This document shows, one piece after another, positions 15,848 to 24,214 of a stretch of DNA of 64,000 nt. Made by a program: the position numbers and the translations under genes. Numbering within the stretch: the stretch's first letter is position 1; the number at the start of each line of letters is the position of its first letter. This DNA comes from Methylocystis sp. B8 (GTDB taxonomy: Bacteria > Pseudomonadota > Alphaproteobacteria > Rhizobiales > Beijerinckiaceae): NCBI RefSeq assembly GCF_005771425.1, contig NZ_VBTZ01000003.1, forward strand, positions 62,001-126,000, read 5' to 3'. The notes beneath the pieces were generated by a model. The model had not been told where the DNA came from. It made no database searches and saw only the letters and a program-made list of their open reading frames with translations.

Positions 15848-16860
15848 CGCAGCCGCTCGGAATCGCCGTGATCGGGCTCGGCATCGGCGAGCAGCATGCC
15901 CGCATGTATGCGACCTTGCCATCCTGCCGTGTGCAGGTACTTGCGGATCTGGACAGGGCGCGCGCGGAAAGCCTCGCCAACGCCTTTCCTGGCAGCGATG
16001 TCGAAACCAGTCTCGATCAGGTTCTCGCCCGCCAAGATGTCGACGTCGTCTCAATCGCGTCGTTCGACGACGCGCATTTCGACCAGGTCATGCGCGCACT
16101 GGCAGCCGGTAAACACGTCTTCGTGGAAAAGCCGCTGTGCCGGACGGCCGCAGAGCTGGCGCAGATCCGGGCCGCGCTGGATGCCAATGCGTCGCTGCAT
16201 CTTGCAAGTAATCTTGTGCTGCGTGGCGCTGATCTCTATCGCTGGCTTCGCGCCGAGATCGCCTCGGGCGCCTTCGGCGAGATCTATGCGTTCGATGGCG
16301 ACTATCTTTACGGCCGTCTGCACAAGATCACCGAAGGCTGGCGCGGCGAGACCGAAAACTATTCCGTCATGCTGGGCGGCGGCATTCACATGATCGATCT
16401 CATGCTATGGCTCACCGGCGAGCGGCCGGTCTCCGTCCAGGCCGTTGGCAACCGCATCTGCACCCGGGGCACCAATTTCCACTATGACGACTTCATAGCC
16501 GCCACGCTGACATTCGCCTCCGGCATGGTCGGTCGCATCACCGCGAATTTCGGCTGCGTCCACCGGCACCAGCATGTCGTGCGCATCTTCGGCACGCGCA
16601 AGACGTTCATTCTCGATGACGCCGGGCCGCGCCTGATGACCACGCGCGATCCGGTTATCCCTGGCCTCCAGGTCGCTCCGGCCGAGCCGATCAATCTCGC
16701 AAGCAAGCCCGCTCATAAGGGCGCGCTGATCCCGGCCTTCATCGAGGGCGTCATGCTCAAGCAGGTGCCCCAGACGCCCGATCTCGACGTAATCGCCGTC
16801 GCCGTAGCTTGCAGCGAGGCGGCCGCATATTCCTCGTCCGTCAAAATCAGGTACCAATGA
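15844..16860 (+). CDS. Gfo/Idh/MocA-family oxidoreductase
   Basis: An NAD(P)-dependent sugar oxidoreductase. The N-terminal Rossmann fold has GIAVIGLGIGEQHARMY (about 6-22) and VDVVSIASFDDAHF; the family dinucleotide signature EKPLC lies at 95-99. The C-terminal half has GGGIHMIDLMLWLTG (about 179-193), with the usual HxxD metal/catalytic pair. Members in sugar-nucleotide loci (PtmF, WbpB and others) oxidise or reduce a ring position before transamination. Start ATG overlaps the previous stop by 4 bp, and its own stop overlaps the aminotransferase start by 4 bp, so the three genes are translationally coupled. The substrate is probably a sugar or sugar nucleotide of the nonulosonate-like pathway. 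Confidence 0.85.
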   Translation: MTQPLGIAVIGLGIGEQHARMYATLPSCRVQVLADLDRARAESLANAFPGSDVETSLDQVLARQDVDVVSIASFDDAHFDQVMRALAAGKHVFVEKPLCRTAAELAQIRAALDANASLHLASNLVLRGADLYRWLRAEIASGAFGEIYAFDGDYLYGRLHKITEGWRGETENYSVMLGGGIHMIDLMLWLTGERPVSVQAVGNRICTRGTNFHYDDFIAATLTFASGMVGRITANFGCVHRHQHVVRIFGTRKTFILDDAGPRLMTTRDPVIPGLQVAPAEPINLASKPAHKGALIPAFIEGVMLKQVPQTPDLDVIAVAVACSEAAAYSSSVKIRYQ

Positions 16861-18026
16861 CTCAGCCTCGCAAGATTTCGTTCGGCAAGCCCTGGATCAC
16901 CAAGGCCGAGTGCAGCGCCGTGCTCGGCGTGCTCGCCGGCGACGTCCTCACTCACGGTCCACAGGCTCACGCCTTCGAGAAAGAGTTCGCCGAGGCGATC
17001 GGCGGCGGTCACGCGCTCACGCTCTGCAACGGCACCGCAGCGCTGCATCTCGCCTATTGGCAGCTCGGGATCGGAGCCGGCGACGAAGTCATCGTGCCGG
17101 CCCAGAGCCACGTTGCCACCGTGCATGCGGTCGAAGTCGTCGGCGCGCGCCCGGTCTTCGTCGATTGCGACCGCGCTACCGGCAACATAACGCCCGAGGT
17201 GATCGCGGCAGCCGTGACACCGAGGACCCGTGCGATCGGGCTGGTCCACTTCGTCGGCATTCCTTGCGATATGCCCGCCATCATGCAGATCGCGACGAAA
17301 CATGGCCTGAAGGTGGTCGAGGACTGCGCGCTGGCGCTGGGGACAAGGTGGGACGGCATCCATGCCGGGCTGTTCGGCGATGCGGGAACATTCTCGTTCT
17401 ACCCCGTCAAACACATCACCACCGGCGACGGCGGCATGCTGGTGACGCGCCATGTCGATCTGGCGCAGAAGATTTCCAGGGCGAGGGCCTTCGGTGTCGA
17501 TCGCACCTTCGCGGAGCGGGCGGTCCCCGGCGTCTATGATGTGCTGTCGCTCGGCATCAATTATCGTCTCAGCGACATAAATGCGTCGATCGGGCGCCAA
17601 CAGCTCAAACGTCTTAGCGCCATCCTGGAGCGACGCGCCCGGAACTTTGCAGCACTGAAGAATGGGCTGGTCGATCTCGAGCATGTCACGGTCCTCGATA
17701 TCACCGCCGCCAACCAGACCAACAGCCACTACTGCCTGATCGCCATACTTGATGGGCCATTAGCAGGTCAGCGCACGGAAATCATTCGGCGCCTCAATGC
17801 GGCCGGCGTCGGAACCAGCGTCTACTACCCGCATCCGATACCGCGGCTTCGCTACTACCGCGACAAATATGGCGAGAACCTGTCGCGTTTTCCGAATGCG
17901 ACGCGCATCAGCGACCAGTCGATCGCTCTCCCGGTTGGGCCGCATCTTGAGATCGACGACATGGCCTATATCGCCCATGAGCTGACAACGATCGCGAGGG
18001 ATTTGACGTGTTCCAAGATAAGCTGA
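16857..18026 (+). CDS. DegT/DnrJ/EryC1/StrS aminotransferase
   Basis: A PLP-dependent sugar aminotransferase converting a keto sugar to an amino sugar. Key parts: GPQAHAFEKEFAEAIGG (about 34-50), LCNGTAALHLA (57-67), VEDCALALG (157-165) and the Schiff-base Lys185 in FYPVKHITTGDGG. INYRLSDINASIGRQQL (about 237-253) is the family substrate loop. Start at ATG 16857 (MTQPRKI…) is chosen because of the ATGA overlap and because it aligns with family N-termini; an upstream in-frame start at 16809 would lie inside the previous gene. With the Gfo/Idh, SDR, GNAT and NeuB-like genes it matches the SpsC/LegC step of amino-sugar nonulosonate pathways. Length (389 aa) is normal. Confidence 0.9.
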   Translation: MTQPRKISFGKPWITKAECSAVLGVLAGDVLTHGPQAHAFEKEFAEAIGGGHALTLCNGTAALHLAYWQLGIGAGDEVIVPAQSHVATVHAVEVVGARPVFVDCDRATGNITPEVIAAAVTPRTRAIGLVHFVGIPCDMPAIMQIATKHGLKVVEDCALALGTRWDGIHAGLFGDAGTFSFYPVKHITTGDGGMLVTRHVDLAQKISRARAFGVDRTFAERAVPGVYDVLSLGINYRLSDINASIGRQQLKRLSAILERRARNFAALKNGLVDLEHVTVLDITAANQTNSHYCLIAILDGPLAGQRTEIIRRLNAAGVGTSVYYPHPIPRLRYYRDKYGENLSRFPNATRISDQSIALPVGPHLEIDDMAYIAHELTTIARDLTCSKIS

Positions 18027-19039
18027 AAGGCCGGACCATTGCGCTGATCGGCGGCGCAGGTTTCATTGGCCACAATCTAGCGCTGGCGCTGAAGCAGTAC
18101 GGCGCTGAACCACACGTTATCGACGGGCTGCAGGTCAACAATCTAGGCGCATTTACAAATTCTGGGAACGATCCCAACAAGACTCTCTACGTCAATTTCA
18201 TTTTCGAGCGCATGAAATTGCTGCGCGAGGCCGGCATTCCGCTGCACGTGTTGGATGCGCGCGACTACCATGCGCTGTCGCGATGCCTCTCCGAAATCAA
18301 GGCCGACTGCTACGTCCAACTCGCGGCGATCGCCCACGCCAATCGCTCGAACAAAGATCCGTACAGCACGTTCGACCACTCATTCCGGACTTTGGAGAAT
18401 GCGCTCGACACCGCGCGCGACCAGGACGTCCATTTCATCTATTTTTCGTCGTCGATGGTGTACGGCAATTTCGATGGCGAGGCGGCCGTCGAGGAACGCC
18501 ATTGTGAACCGATGGGCATTTATGGCGCGTTGAAATACGGCGGCGAGAAGCTGGTGATCGCGCACAACCAGGTGTTCAAGACTCCTTACACTATCGTCCG
18601 TCCGTCGGCGCTTTATGGCGAGCGCTGCGTGAGCCGGCGCGTCGGGCAGGCGTTCATCGAGAACGCTTTGCGGGGTATGCGTCTCACCGTAAACGGCGAC
18701 GGCAACGATGCGCTCGATTTCACCTATATCGACGATCTGGTTCAGGGCGTGCTGCGTACGATTGCGCTTCCGGAGGCGAGGAACCAGACGTTCAACTTGA
18801 CGTATGGCAGCGCCCGGATGCTTAACCAGATGATCGAGCTGATGAAACAGGCGTTTCCCAATATCGAAGTGGTGCACAATCCGCGGGACGGTCTGATGCC
18901 GGATCGAGGAACGCTGTCGGTCGACAAGGCAAAACGTCTGATCGGCTACGAGCCGCAGTATCCACTGGAGAAAGGCTTTCCGCGCTACATCGCGTGGTAC
19001 AAGCAGATGGCGGCCGAACATCCGGACCATTTCGGCTGA
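18008..19039 (+). CDS. Extended SDR, NAD-dependent epimerase/dehydratase
   Basis: A nucleotide-sugar-modifying extended short-chain dehydrogenase. The NAD-binding glycine motif is IGGAGFIGHNLALAL (about 14-28); the catalytic Ser-Tyr-Lys is in IYFSSSMVYG (about 143-152) and YGALK (Tyr172, Lys176). RPSALYGERC and DFTYIDDLVQGV are typical of 4-epimerases and 4,6-dehydratases. Start GTG 18008 overlaps the aminotransferase end by 19 bp. It could be the 4,6-dehydratase (LegB-like) or epimerase step of the amino-sugar pathway; sequence alone does not decide. Confidence 0.85.
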   Translation: MFQDKLKGRTIALIGGAGFIGHNLALALKQYGAEPHVIDGLQVNNLGAFTNSGNDPNKTLYVNFIFERMKLLREAGIPLHVLDARDYHALSRCLSEIKADCYVQLAAIAHANRSNKDPYSTFDHSFRTLENALDTARDQDVHFIYFSSSMVYGNFDGEAAVEERHCEPMGIYGALKYGGEKLVIAHNQVFKTPYTIVRPSALYGERCVSRRVGQAFIENALRGMRLTVNGDGNDALDFTYIDDLVQGVLRTIALPEARNQTFNLTYGSARMLNQMIELMKQAFPNIEVVHNPRDGLMPDRGTLSVDKAKRLIGYEPQYPLEKGFPRYIAWYKQMAAEHPDHFG

Positions 19040-19048
19040 GCTTTCGCC

Positions 19049-19810
19049 TTGCGCGTTGAAAAGGACAATTGGCTATCTGATGCCCTGGGCGTCTCGAGCT
19101 GGAAAGCACTCGGCATGACGACAGCCGTGTCGCCCGCTGAAATTCAAGCGGGTTTGTTCGATCGCGCCGGACAGGGCGCCGCCTTTTTCTCTACAAGAAT
19201 TCCGACTCGGGACGTGGTTGTTGTGACGAATGCTACGCGGGCCGGCTTCTCCGTGGTCGATGTCAATGTGACGTTCGATTGGGAGAATCGCGCGACCTGT
19301 GCCTCTGGGATTGATAAGAACCGCAACAGCATTGTGAAAATTGAAATAGCCAACGCAGGCGACGCGGCGGCGATTGAGGCGATCGCCAGTCATTGCTTCA
19401 CATTCTCAAGGTTCCACCTTGACCCCGCCATCGGTCTGGATCGGGCAAATGAGGTCAAGCGTCAGTGGGCGCGCAATGCGTGCCGGGGACGCGCCAGCGT
19501 CGTTTACGTCGTACGACAGCAAAACGCCGTCACCGGTTTTTTGGCCGTGCTCGAAAACAAGTCTAGCAGAGGAACGGACGCGATCATTGATCTGGTCGGG
19601 GTCGACGCTGCCCATCAGGGCCGGGGTGCCGGCCAGGCGCTCGGCAGAATGTTCGTTGATCAGTGGCGCGACCGAGCAGTCCGGCTTCGCGTCGGCACGC
19701 AGATTTCCAACATTCCGGCGATGCGGCTTTATGAAGCGATCGGCTTCCGAGTGGCCGAAACGTCATACGTCCTGCATGCCCATGTCAAAAATGGAGCGAT
19801 TGCGGCATGA
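19049..19810 (+). CDS. GNAT N-acetyltransferase
   Basis: An acetyl-CoA-dependent N-acyltransferase. The C-terminal GNAT domain (about residues 98-245) has VGVDAAHQGRGAGQALGRMF, with the acetyl-CoA pyrophosphate loop QGRGAG at about 190, followed by IPAMRLYEAIGFRVAETSY, typical of WecD/SpsD-like sugar acetyltransferases. The first 95 residues (FDRAGQGAAFFSTRIPTR…) resemble the N-terminal half of dTDP-fucosamine acetyltransferases. Start TTG 19049 is the earliest candidate, 9 bp after the previous stop; a later start cannot be excluded. The stop overlaps the NeuB-like start by 4 bp. It probably acetylates the amino group installed by the upstream DegT enzyme. Confidence 0.8.
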   Translation: MRVEKDNWLSDALGVSSWKALGMTTAVSPAEIQAGLFDRAGQGAAFFSTRIPTRDVVVVTNATRAGFSVVDVNVTFDWENRATCASGIDKNRNSIVKIEIANAGDAAAIEAIASHCFTFSRFHLDPAIGLDRANEVKRQWARNACRGRASVVYVVRQQNAVTGFLAVLENKSSRGTDAIIDLVGVDAAHQGRGAGQALGRMFVDQWRDRAVRLRVGTQISNIPAMRLYEAIGFRVAETSYVLHAHVKNGAIAA

Positions 19811-20820
19811 AGATCGGTTCCTTCGACCTTGCCGAACGGCCGTTCTTGATTGCCGAGATCGGAAACAATCACGAAGGCAATCCTGAGCTTGCCCTGAAGT
19901 TGGTCGACGCGGCGGTCGACGCGGGCGCGGATGCCGTCAAGGTGCAATTGATCAACCCCTTAAGGCTCGTCAACAGGTCGGAACAGCAGCGCATCGCGCA
20001 ATTGTCTCGGTTCAGGCTGGAGCGCGAAGTGTTTCTGGAAATGGCGCGGCGGGTGCGGGGGCGCGGTGGGCTGTTCATGGCGTCCGCCTTCGATTGCGAC
20101 ACGCTTCAGGAGTGGGTCGGCGATCTCGACGCCATCAAGATTGCGTCTGGTGACCTCGACTTCGATCCGATGCTGAAGTTGGCGGCAAATAGCGGCAAGC
20201 CTGTGGTGCTGTCGACGGGGATGTCGACACTACCTGAAATTGAGCGCGCAATCGGCGTGTTTTCCACGGCATTACCTGCGGGCGTTGCCGCGGAAGACTG
20301 CCTCGCGGTGCTGCATTGCGTGAGCCTCTATCCGACGCCGCTTACGCAAGCAAACCTGTCCGGCATTTCGGAATTGCGAGCCCGATTGGGCGTGACGATT
20401 GGTTATTCCGACCACACGCTCGGCGTGACCGCCGCAACAATTGCGCTCGGGCTCGGCGCCCGTGTAATCGAAAAGCATTTCACCCTGGACAAGGCTTATT
20501 CCGAGTTCCGCGATCATGCCTTGTCGGCGGAACCAGAAGAGTTTTCGGTACTTGCTCAGACGGTCCGTTGCTATTCGGATATTCTGGGGCGCGGCTTCAC
20601 CGGCGGCGAACTGGCCGACGCTGCGACGCGTGCGGTCGCACGGCGCAGTATCGTGGCCGTTCGCGACATCCCCATGGGAGCCACGATCACCGCGGTCGAC
20701 CTCGACTATGTTCGCCCAGCGATTGGCTTTCCGCCATCGGCTGCAGAACATGTGATCGGCCGGCAAGCGCGCAAGCGGCTTGCGATTCATGAAGTGATCC
20801 GCGAGGAGGACCTCGCGTGA
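19807..20820 (+). CDS. NeuB-family nonulosonate synthase
   Basis: Condenses phosphoenolpyruvate with a six-carbon N-acyl sugar to make a nine-carbon nonulosonic acid. The TIM-barrel NeuB domain starts PFLIAEIGNNHEGNPELALKL-like at about residues 12-32 and has DAVKVQ, AIKIASGDL, PVVLSTGMST, LHCVSLYPTP, IGYSDHTLG (about 198-206) and VIEKHFTLD, all core NeuB/LegI/PseI motifs. The C-terminal SAF/antifreeze-like domain starts RRSIVAVRDIPMG (about 279). Length 337 is normal. Whether the product is legionaminate, pseudaminate or another acid cannot be told. No NeuC/LegG-type hydrolysing 2-epimerase or PseG hydrolase is in the window. Translationally coupled to the GNAT gene. Confidence 0.9.
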   Translation: MKIGSFDLAERPFLIAEIGNNHEGNPELALKLVDAAVDAGADAVKVQLINPLRLVNRSEQQRIAQLSRFRLEREVFLEMARRVRGRGGLFMASAFDCDTLQEWVGDLDAIKIASGDLDFDPMLKLAANSGKPVVLSTGMSTLPEIERAIGVFSTALPAGVAAEDCLAVLHCVSLYPTPLTQANLSGISELRARLGVTIGYSDHTLGVTAATIALGLGARVIEKHFTLDKAYSEFRDHALSAEPEEFSVLAQTVRCYSDILGRGFTGGELADAATRAVARRSIVAVRDIPMGATITAVDLDYVRPAIGFPPSAAEHVIGRQARKRLAIHEVIREEDLA

Positions 20821-20856
20821 CGCTGTTGTCTCGGTTCGGTGGGCTGACGTAACATC

Positions 20857-22692
20857 ATGTGTGGAATCGCTGGATATCAGGGACGGACGCCGCTGGCGCC
20901 GGAGCGCATCGACGCCTGCTTTGCGTTGATGAACCGGCGGGGGCCGGACCATCGCGAGGCCCGGCAGTGGCAGGCGGCATCCGGAACGCACGCCGTCTTG
21001 CTGCATAGCCGGCTCTCGATCATCGATCTCGATCCACGTGCGAACCAGCCCATGGGCTTCGAAGGATCGTGGATCTCGCTGAACGGCGAAATCTACAATT
21101 TTGTGGAGCTCCGCACGGACCTCGAGGCTGCCGGGGTGGAGTTGAAGACCAGCTCCGACACCGAGGTGCTGCTGGCGTCGATCAGCCGCTTCGGCTGGGA
21201 CGTGCTCGACAGATGCGAGGGGATGTGGGCGTTCGCGCTGTATGATGAGGCGAGCGGCCGGCTGACCTTGTCGCGCGATAGGTTCGGTGAAAAGCCCCTT
21301 TACTATTTCGCGACCGGAGACGGCATCTACTTCGCCTCCGAAATCAAGTTCATCGCAGCACTTCTCGGCGAGAGGCTCGCGGTTAATCACGATCATCTGT
21401 GGCGCTATCTGATCAATGGGTACAAGGCGCTTTACAAGAACAGCGCGCATGCGTTTTTTCACGGCATCTGCGAGGTGGCGGCGGGCGCAAATCTTGTCTG
21501 CGAGCGTGGCGACATCGTCTCGCAACAGCGCTATTGGTCGCCGGCGACGGCGATTGATGACGGGATGACGTTCGCTGATGCGGTGGCCGGCGCGAAAGAG
21601 CGCCTGATCCGTTCGGTCGAGCTGCGGCTGCGAGCTGACGTGCCGCTGGCCTTCTGCATGAGCGGCGGCGTCGATTCCAACGCGCTCATCAGCATCGCCA
21701 AACGGGTATTCGGATACGACGTGCACGGATTCACGATCGTCAACACCGATGCGCGTTACGAAGAGGGCGACATGGTCGATCTCGCGGTGCGCGAACTCGG
21801 GGTGCGTCACACCGCTATTCCCATGGAAACCGATGGCTTTCTGCAGGGTCTGCGCGCGCTGGTGCGCCAGCACGATGCGCCTGTCTACACCATCACTTAC
21901 TACGCGCAGTGGATGCTGCAGAAGGCGATCGCCGATGCCGGCTACCGCATCTCGATCAGCGGAACGGCCGCCGACGAATTGTTCAGCGGTTACTACGATC
22001 ATCACCTTGCCTACCTGCAGGAGGTGAAGGGCGACAAGGCGCATCACGCCTCGTCGCTTGCTTTGTGGCAGACCCACGTCAGGCCGCTGGTGCGCAATCC
22101 GCATCTTGGCAACCCGGACCTGTTCGTCGACGATCCTGGGTTTCGCGATCATATCTATCTCGATGCCGAGGAATTCAGCCGTTTCCTGACTGACCCGTGG
22201 AGCGAACCGTTCGGCGAGACGCGTTACAGTGACCGACTGTTGCGCAATCGAATGCTGAACGAGCTGTTTCACGAGAGCGTGCCCGTGATTCTGCACGAGG
22301 ATGACTTGAACGCGATGTATTTTTCGGTGGAGAACCGCTCACCGTTCCTCGACCGCAACCTGTTTGAGTTCTGCAACAGCATTCCGACCCGTCACCTAAT
22401 CGACGAGGGAAAAGCCAAAGCGATCTTACGTGAATCCGTACGAGGGATTGCGCCCGACGGCATCATCGACAATCCCCGCAAGGTCGGATTCAACGCTCCG
22501 ATCCTGGATTATCTCGACGTCAAGGATCCGGATGTGTGCGGCTATCTGCTGGATGACAGCCAGATCTACGAATACGTGCGCAAGGACCGAATCGAGCAAT
22601 TGATCGGCCAGCCTGATCTGCCGAACAGCCAGAGCAAGTTCCTGTTCTACTTCCTGAACTGCAAAATGTTTCTCGAAGAGTTCGCTGCCTGA
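20857..22692 (+). CDS. asnB: Asparagine synthase (glutamine-hydrolysing)
   Basis: A complete two-domain AsnB. The class II glutaminase domain begins MCGIAGYQG with nucleophile Cys2, then NRRGPDHRE and SLNGEIYNF. The synthetase domain has the pyrophosphate loop MSGGVDSNAL (SGGVDS about 269-274), SGTAADELFSGYY (about 368-380) and FSVENRSPFLD. In polysaccharide loci such enzymes amidate a carboxyl group (uronic acid or amino-acid substituent) at the expense of glutamine and ATP. It precedes a WbpG-like amidotransferase by 1-bp overlap, which hints that both amidate the same product or that AsnB supplies ammonia. 611 residues is usual. Start ATG 20857 is fixed by the need for Cys2. Confidence 0.9.
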   Translation: MCGIAGYQGRTPLAPERIDACFALMNRRGPDHREARQWQAASGTHAVLLHSRLSIIDLDPRANQPMGFEGSWISLNGEIYNFVELRTDLEAAGVELKTSSDTEVLLASISRFGWDVLDRCEGMWAFALYDEASGRLTLSRDRFGEKPLYYFATGDGIYFASEIKFIAALLGERLAVNHDHLWRYLINGYKALYKNSAHAFFHGICEVAAGANLVCERGDIVSQQRYWSPATAIDDGMTFADAVAGAKERLIRSVELRLRADVPLAFCMSGGVDSNALISIAKRVFGYDVHGFTIVNTDARYEEGDMVDLAVRELGVRHTAIPMETDGFLQGLRALVRQHDAPVYTITYYAQWMLQKAIADAGYRISISGTAADELFSGYYDHHLAYLQEVKGDKAHHASSLALWQTHVRPLVRNPHLGNPDLFVDDPGFRDHIYLDAEEFSRFLTDPWSEPFGETRYSDRLLRNRMLNELFHESVPVILHEDDLNAMYFSVENRSPFLDRNLFEFCNSIPTRHLIDEGKAKAILRESVRGIAPDGIIDNPRKVGFNAPILDYLDVKDPDVCGYLLDDSQIYEYVRKDRIEQLIGQPDLPNSQSKFLFYFLNCKMFLEEFAA

Positions 22693-23834
22693 TGCGCTAT
22701 TGTAGCAACTGCATTTTGCCGGATACGCGACCCAATCTGGTGATCGGGCCCGACGGCGTTTGCAACGCCTGCAAATCGCATGGCACGAAACGCGAGATCG
22801 ATTGGCAGGCGCGCAAGCAGGCGTTCGACGGCGTCGTCGAACGGGCCAAGTCTCGCAGTACTGGCTACGACTGTCTCATCCCAGTGAGCGGCGGCAAGGA
22901 CAGCACGTGGCAGGTCGTGAAGTGCCTCGAAGCCGGCCTCAATCCGCTCGCAGTCACATGGAAGACTCCTGGTCGCACGGATATCGGACAGCGTAACCTA
23001 GACAATCTCGTTGCGCTTGGGGTCGATCACATCGACTACCAGGTCAATCCGAAGGTCGAGCGAAAGTTCATGCTGGAAGCGCTGGTGCGCTTCGGTTCGA
23101 CGGCAGTTCCGATGCACATGGCCATCTTTGCCATACCCGCGAAGATTGCGGTCAAATTCGGAATTCCCTTGGTCGTCTGGGGGGAGAATTCAGCGTTTGA
23201 ATATGGCGGGCAGGACGAGGAGAGAACCGGGTTTAGGCTTGATCGCGCGTGGTTGCAGCGTCATGGCGTGACCCACGGCACAACGGCGAAAGACTGGATT
23301 TCGAACCGGCTGACCGAGCGGGAATTAACCCCGTATTTCGGTCCGAGCGAAACCGAGCTCGACATGGCCGGCGTTCTGGCCGTCTTCCTTGGATACTATC
23401 TGGAGTGGGATCCGGAGACCACGCGGCGGACAGCCGTCGAACATGGCTTTGTCGCCGACGGGAAAGGTCCCCGGACCGGCCTCTACGACTACGCCGACAT
23501 CGATGACGACTTCATCTCCATTCACCACTGGCTGAAGTGGTACAAGTTCGGATTCACTCGACTTTTCGATAACCTCTCGGTGGAGATCCGCAACGGACGG
23601 ATGACGCGCGAGGAGGCCATTGCAATCGTCCGCGCACGGGGGGATGAAACACCGCATGGGGACATCGAAAAGCTCTGTGGCTTTCTCGACATCACGACCG
23701 AAGGGTTCTTCGAGATCGCAGAGACGTTTCGTAACCGCGGGCTTTGGGTGCGCGACGGCGCGACATGGAAGATACCGGGCTTTATCGTTCCGGAGTGGAA
23801 CTGGGCCGATAGCGGGCAGATGCAAAGCGCATGA
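22692..23834 (+). CDS. WbpG/PseA-like N-acetyl sugar amidotransferase
   Basis: An ATP-PPi-type enzyme that converts an acetamido group on a sugar to an acetamidino group. MRYCSNCILPDTRP with Cys4/Cys7 and VCNACKSH with Cys24/Cys27 form the zinc site; PVSGGKDSTWQ is the PP-loop (SGGKDS 66-71). WGENSAFEYGG (about 162-172) and the C-terminal WYKFGFTRL are family-specific. Known members (WbpG with HisH2/HisF2) need ammonia from a separate glutaminase-cyclase pair; none is visible here, while an intact AsnB lies directly upstream. The start overlaps the AsnB stop by 1 bp, and a 4-bp overlap leads into the next small gene. Confidence 0.88.
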   Translation: MRYCSNCILPDTRPNLVIGPDGVCNACKSHGTKREIDWQARKQAFDGVVERAKSRSTGYDCLIPVSGGKDSTWQVVKCLEAGLNPLAVTWKTPGRTDIGQRNLDNLVALGVDHIDYQVNPKVERKFMLEALVRFGSTAVPMHMAIFAIPAKIAVKFGIPLVVWGENSAFEYGGQDEERTGFRLDRAWLQRHGVTHGTTAKDWISNRLTERELTPYFGPSETELDMAGVLAVFLGYYLEWDPETTRRTAVEHGFVADGKGPRTGLYDYADIDDDFISIHHWLKWYKFGFTRLFDNLSVEIRNGRMTREEAIAIVRARGDETPHGDIEKLCGFLDITTEGFFEIAETFRNRGLWVRDGATWKIPGFIVPEWNWADSGQMQSA

Positions 23835-24214
23835 AGTTCGAACCGAAGATTCCGCCTCGGGAATTTGAAGTCGGTTATGACGTCAAAGGCATCATCCGCG
23901 ACTGTGGGTCGATGAGGCTAACGGCGGACGAGCAGGTCACGTTTTTGACCGAGGACGGCGGCGAATATGATCTTACGCGCAAGGAGTGGGGTTTTTATGC
24001 GACGCCCTCGCTGAACGGACGGCTGGCCAGCTTTGATCTGCGCGCAGTGCTGGTGAAGAATCGAGTGGACCGATTTTTCGTCTTGCTCGTCGAGCGCGGC
24101 AAGGAAGAAGCGTTCGATCGCTATGTTCGCCAGGAACCACTGAAGATTGTCACGTGGCTCGACTCGCTTGAAGCCCTGCAAACTTTGGAAGCCGCGCTGG
24201 AACGCCAGCCATGA
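23831..24214 (+). CDS. Small protein of unknown function in the glycan operon
   Basis: 127 residues, not recognised. It begins KFEPKIPPREFEVG and contains KDCGSM-like and LTEDGGEYDLTRKEWGFYAT segments, with a predominantly beta N-terminal half and an amphipathic helix near the end (LDSLEALQTLEAALERQ). No signal peptide, membrane span or cysteine cluster. It is tightly coupled: 4-bp overlaps with the WbpG-like gene before and the methyltransferase after. Small proteins of this size next to WbpG-type genes may be accessory to the sugar-modifying step; that is guesswork from position. Codon use matches the neighbours, so it is likely a real gene. Confidence 0.7.
   Translation: MKFEPKIPPREFEVGYDVKGIIRDCGSMRLTADEQVTFLTEDGGEYDLTRKEWGFYATPSLNGRLASFDLRAVLVKNRVDRFFVLLVERGKEEAFDRYVRQEPLKIVTWLDSLEALQTLEAALERQP

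Noticed and set aside
16713-17729. 338-codon minus-strand frame opposite the aminotransferase
   Set aside because: Antisense frame caused by codon bias; the + strand protein has the PLP Lys and all DegT motifs.
20272-22296. 674-codon minus-strand frame opposite NeuB and AsnB
   Set aside because: It spans the boundary of two well-supported + strand genes, has low-complexity Arg/His/Gln-rich composition and no recognisable domain.
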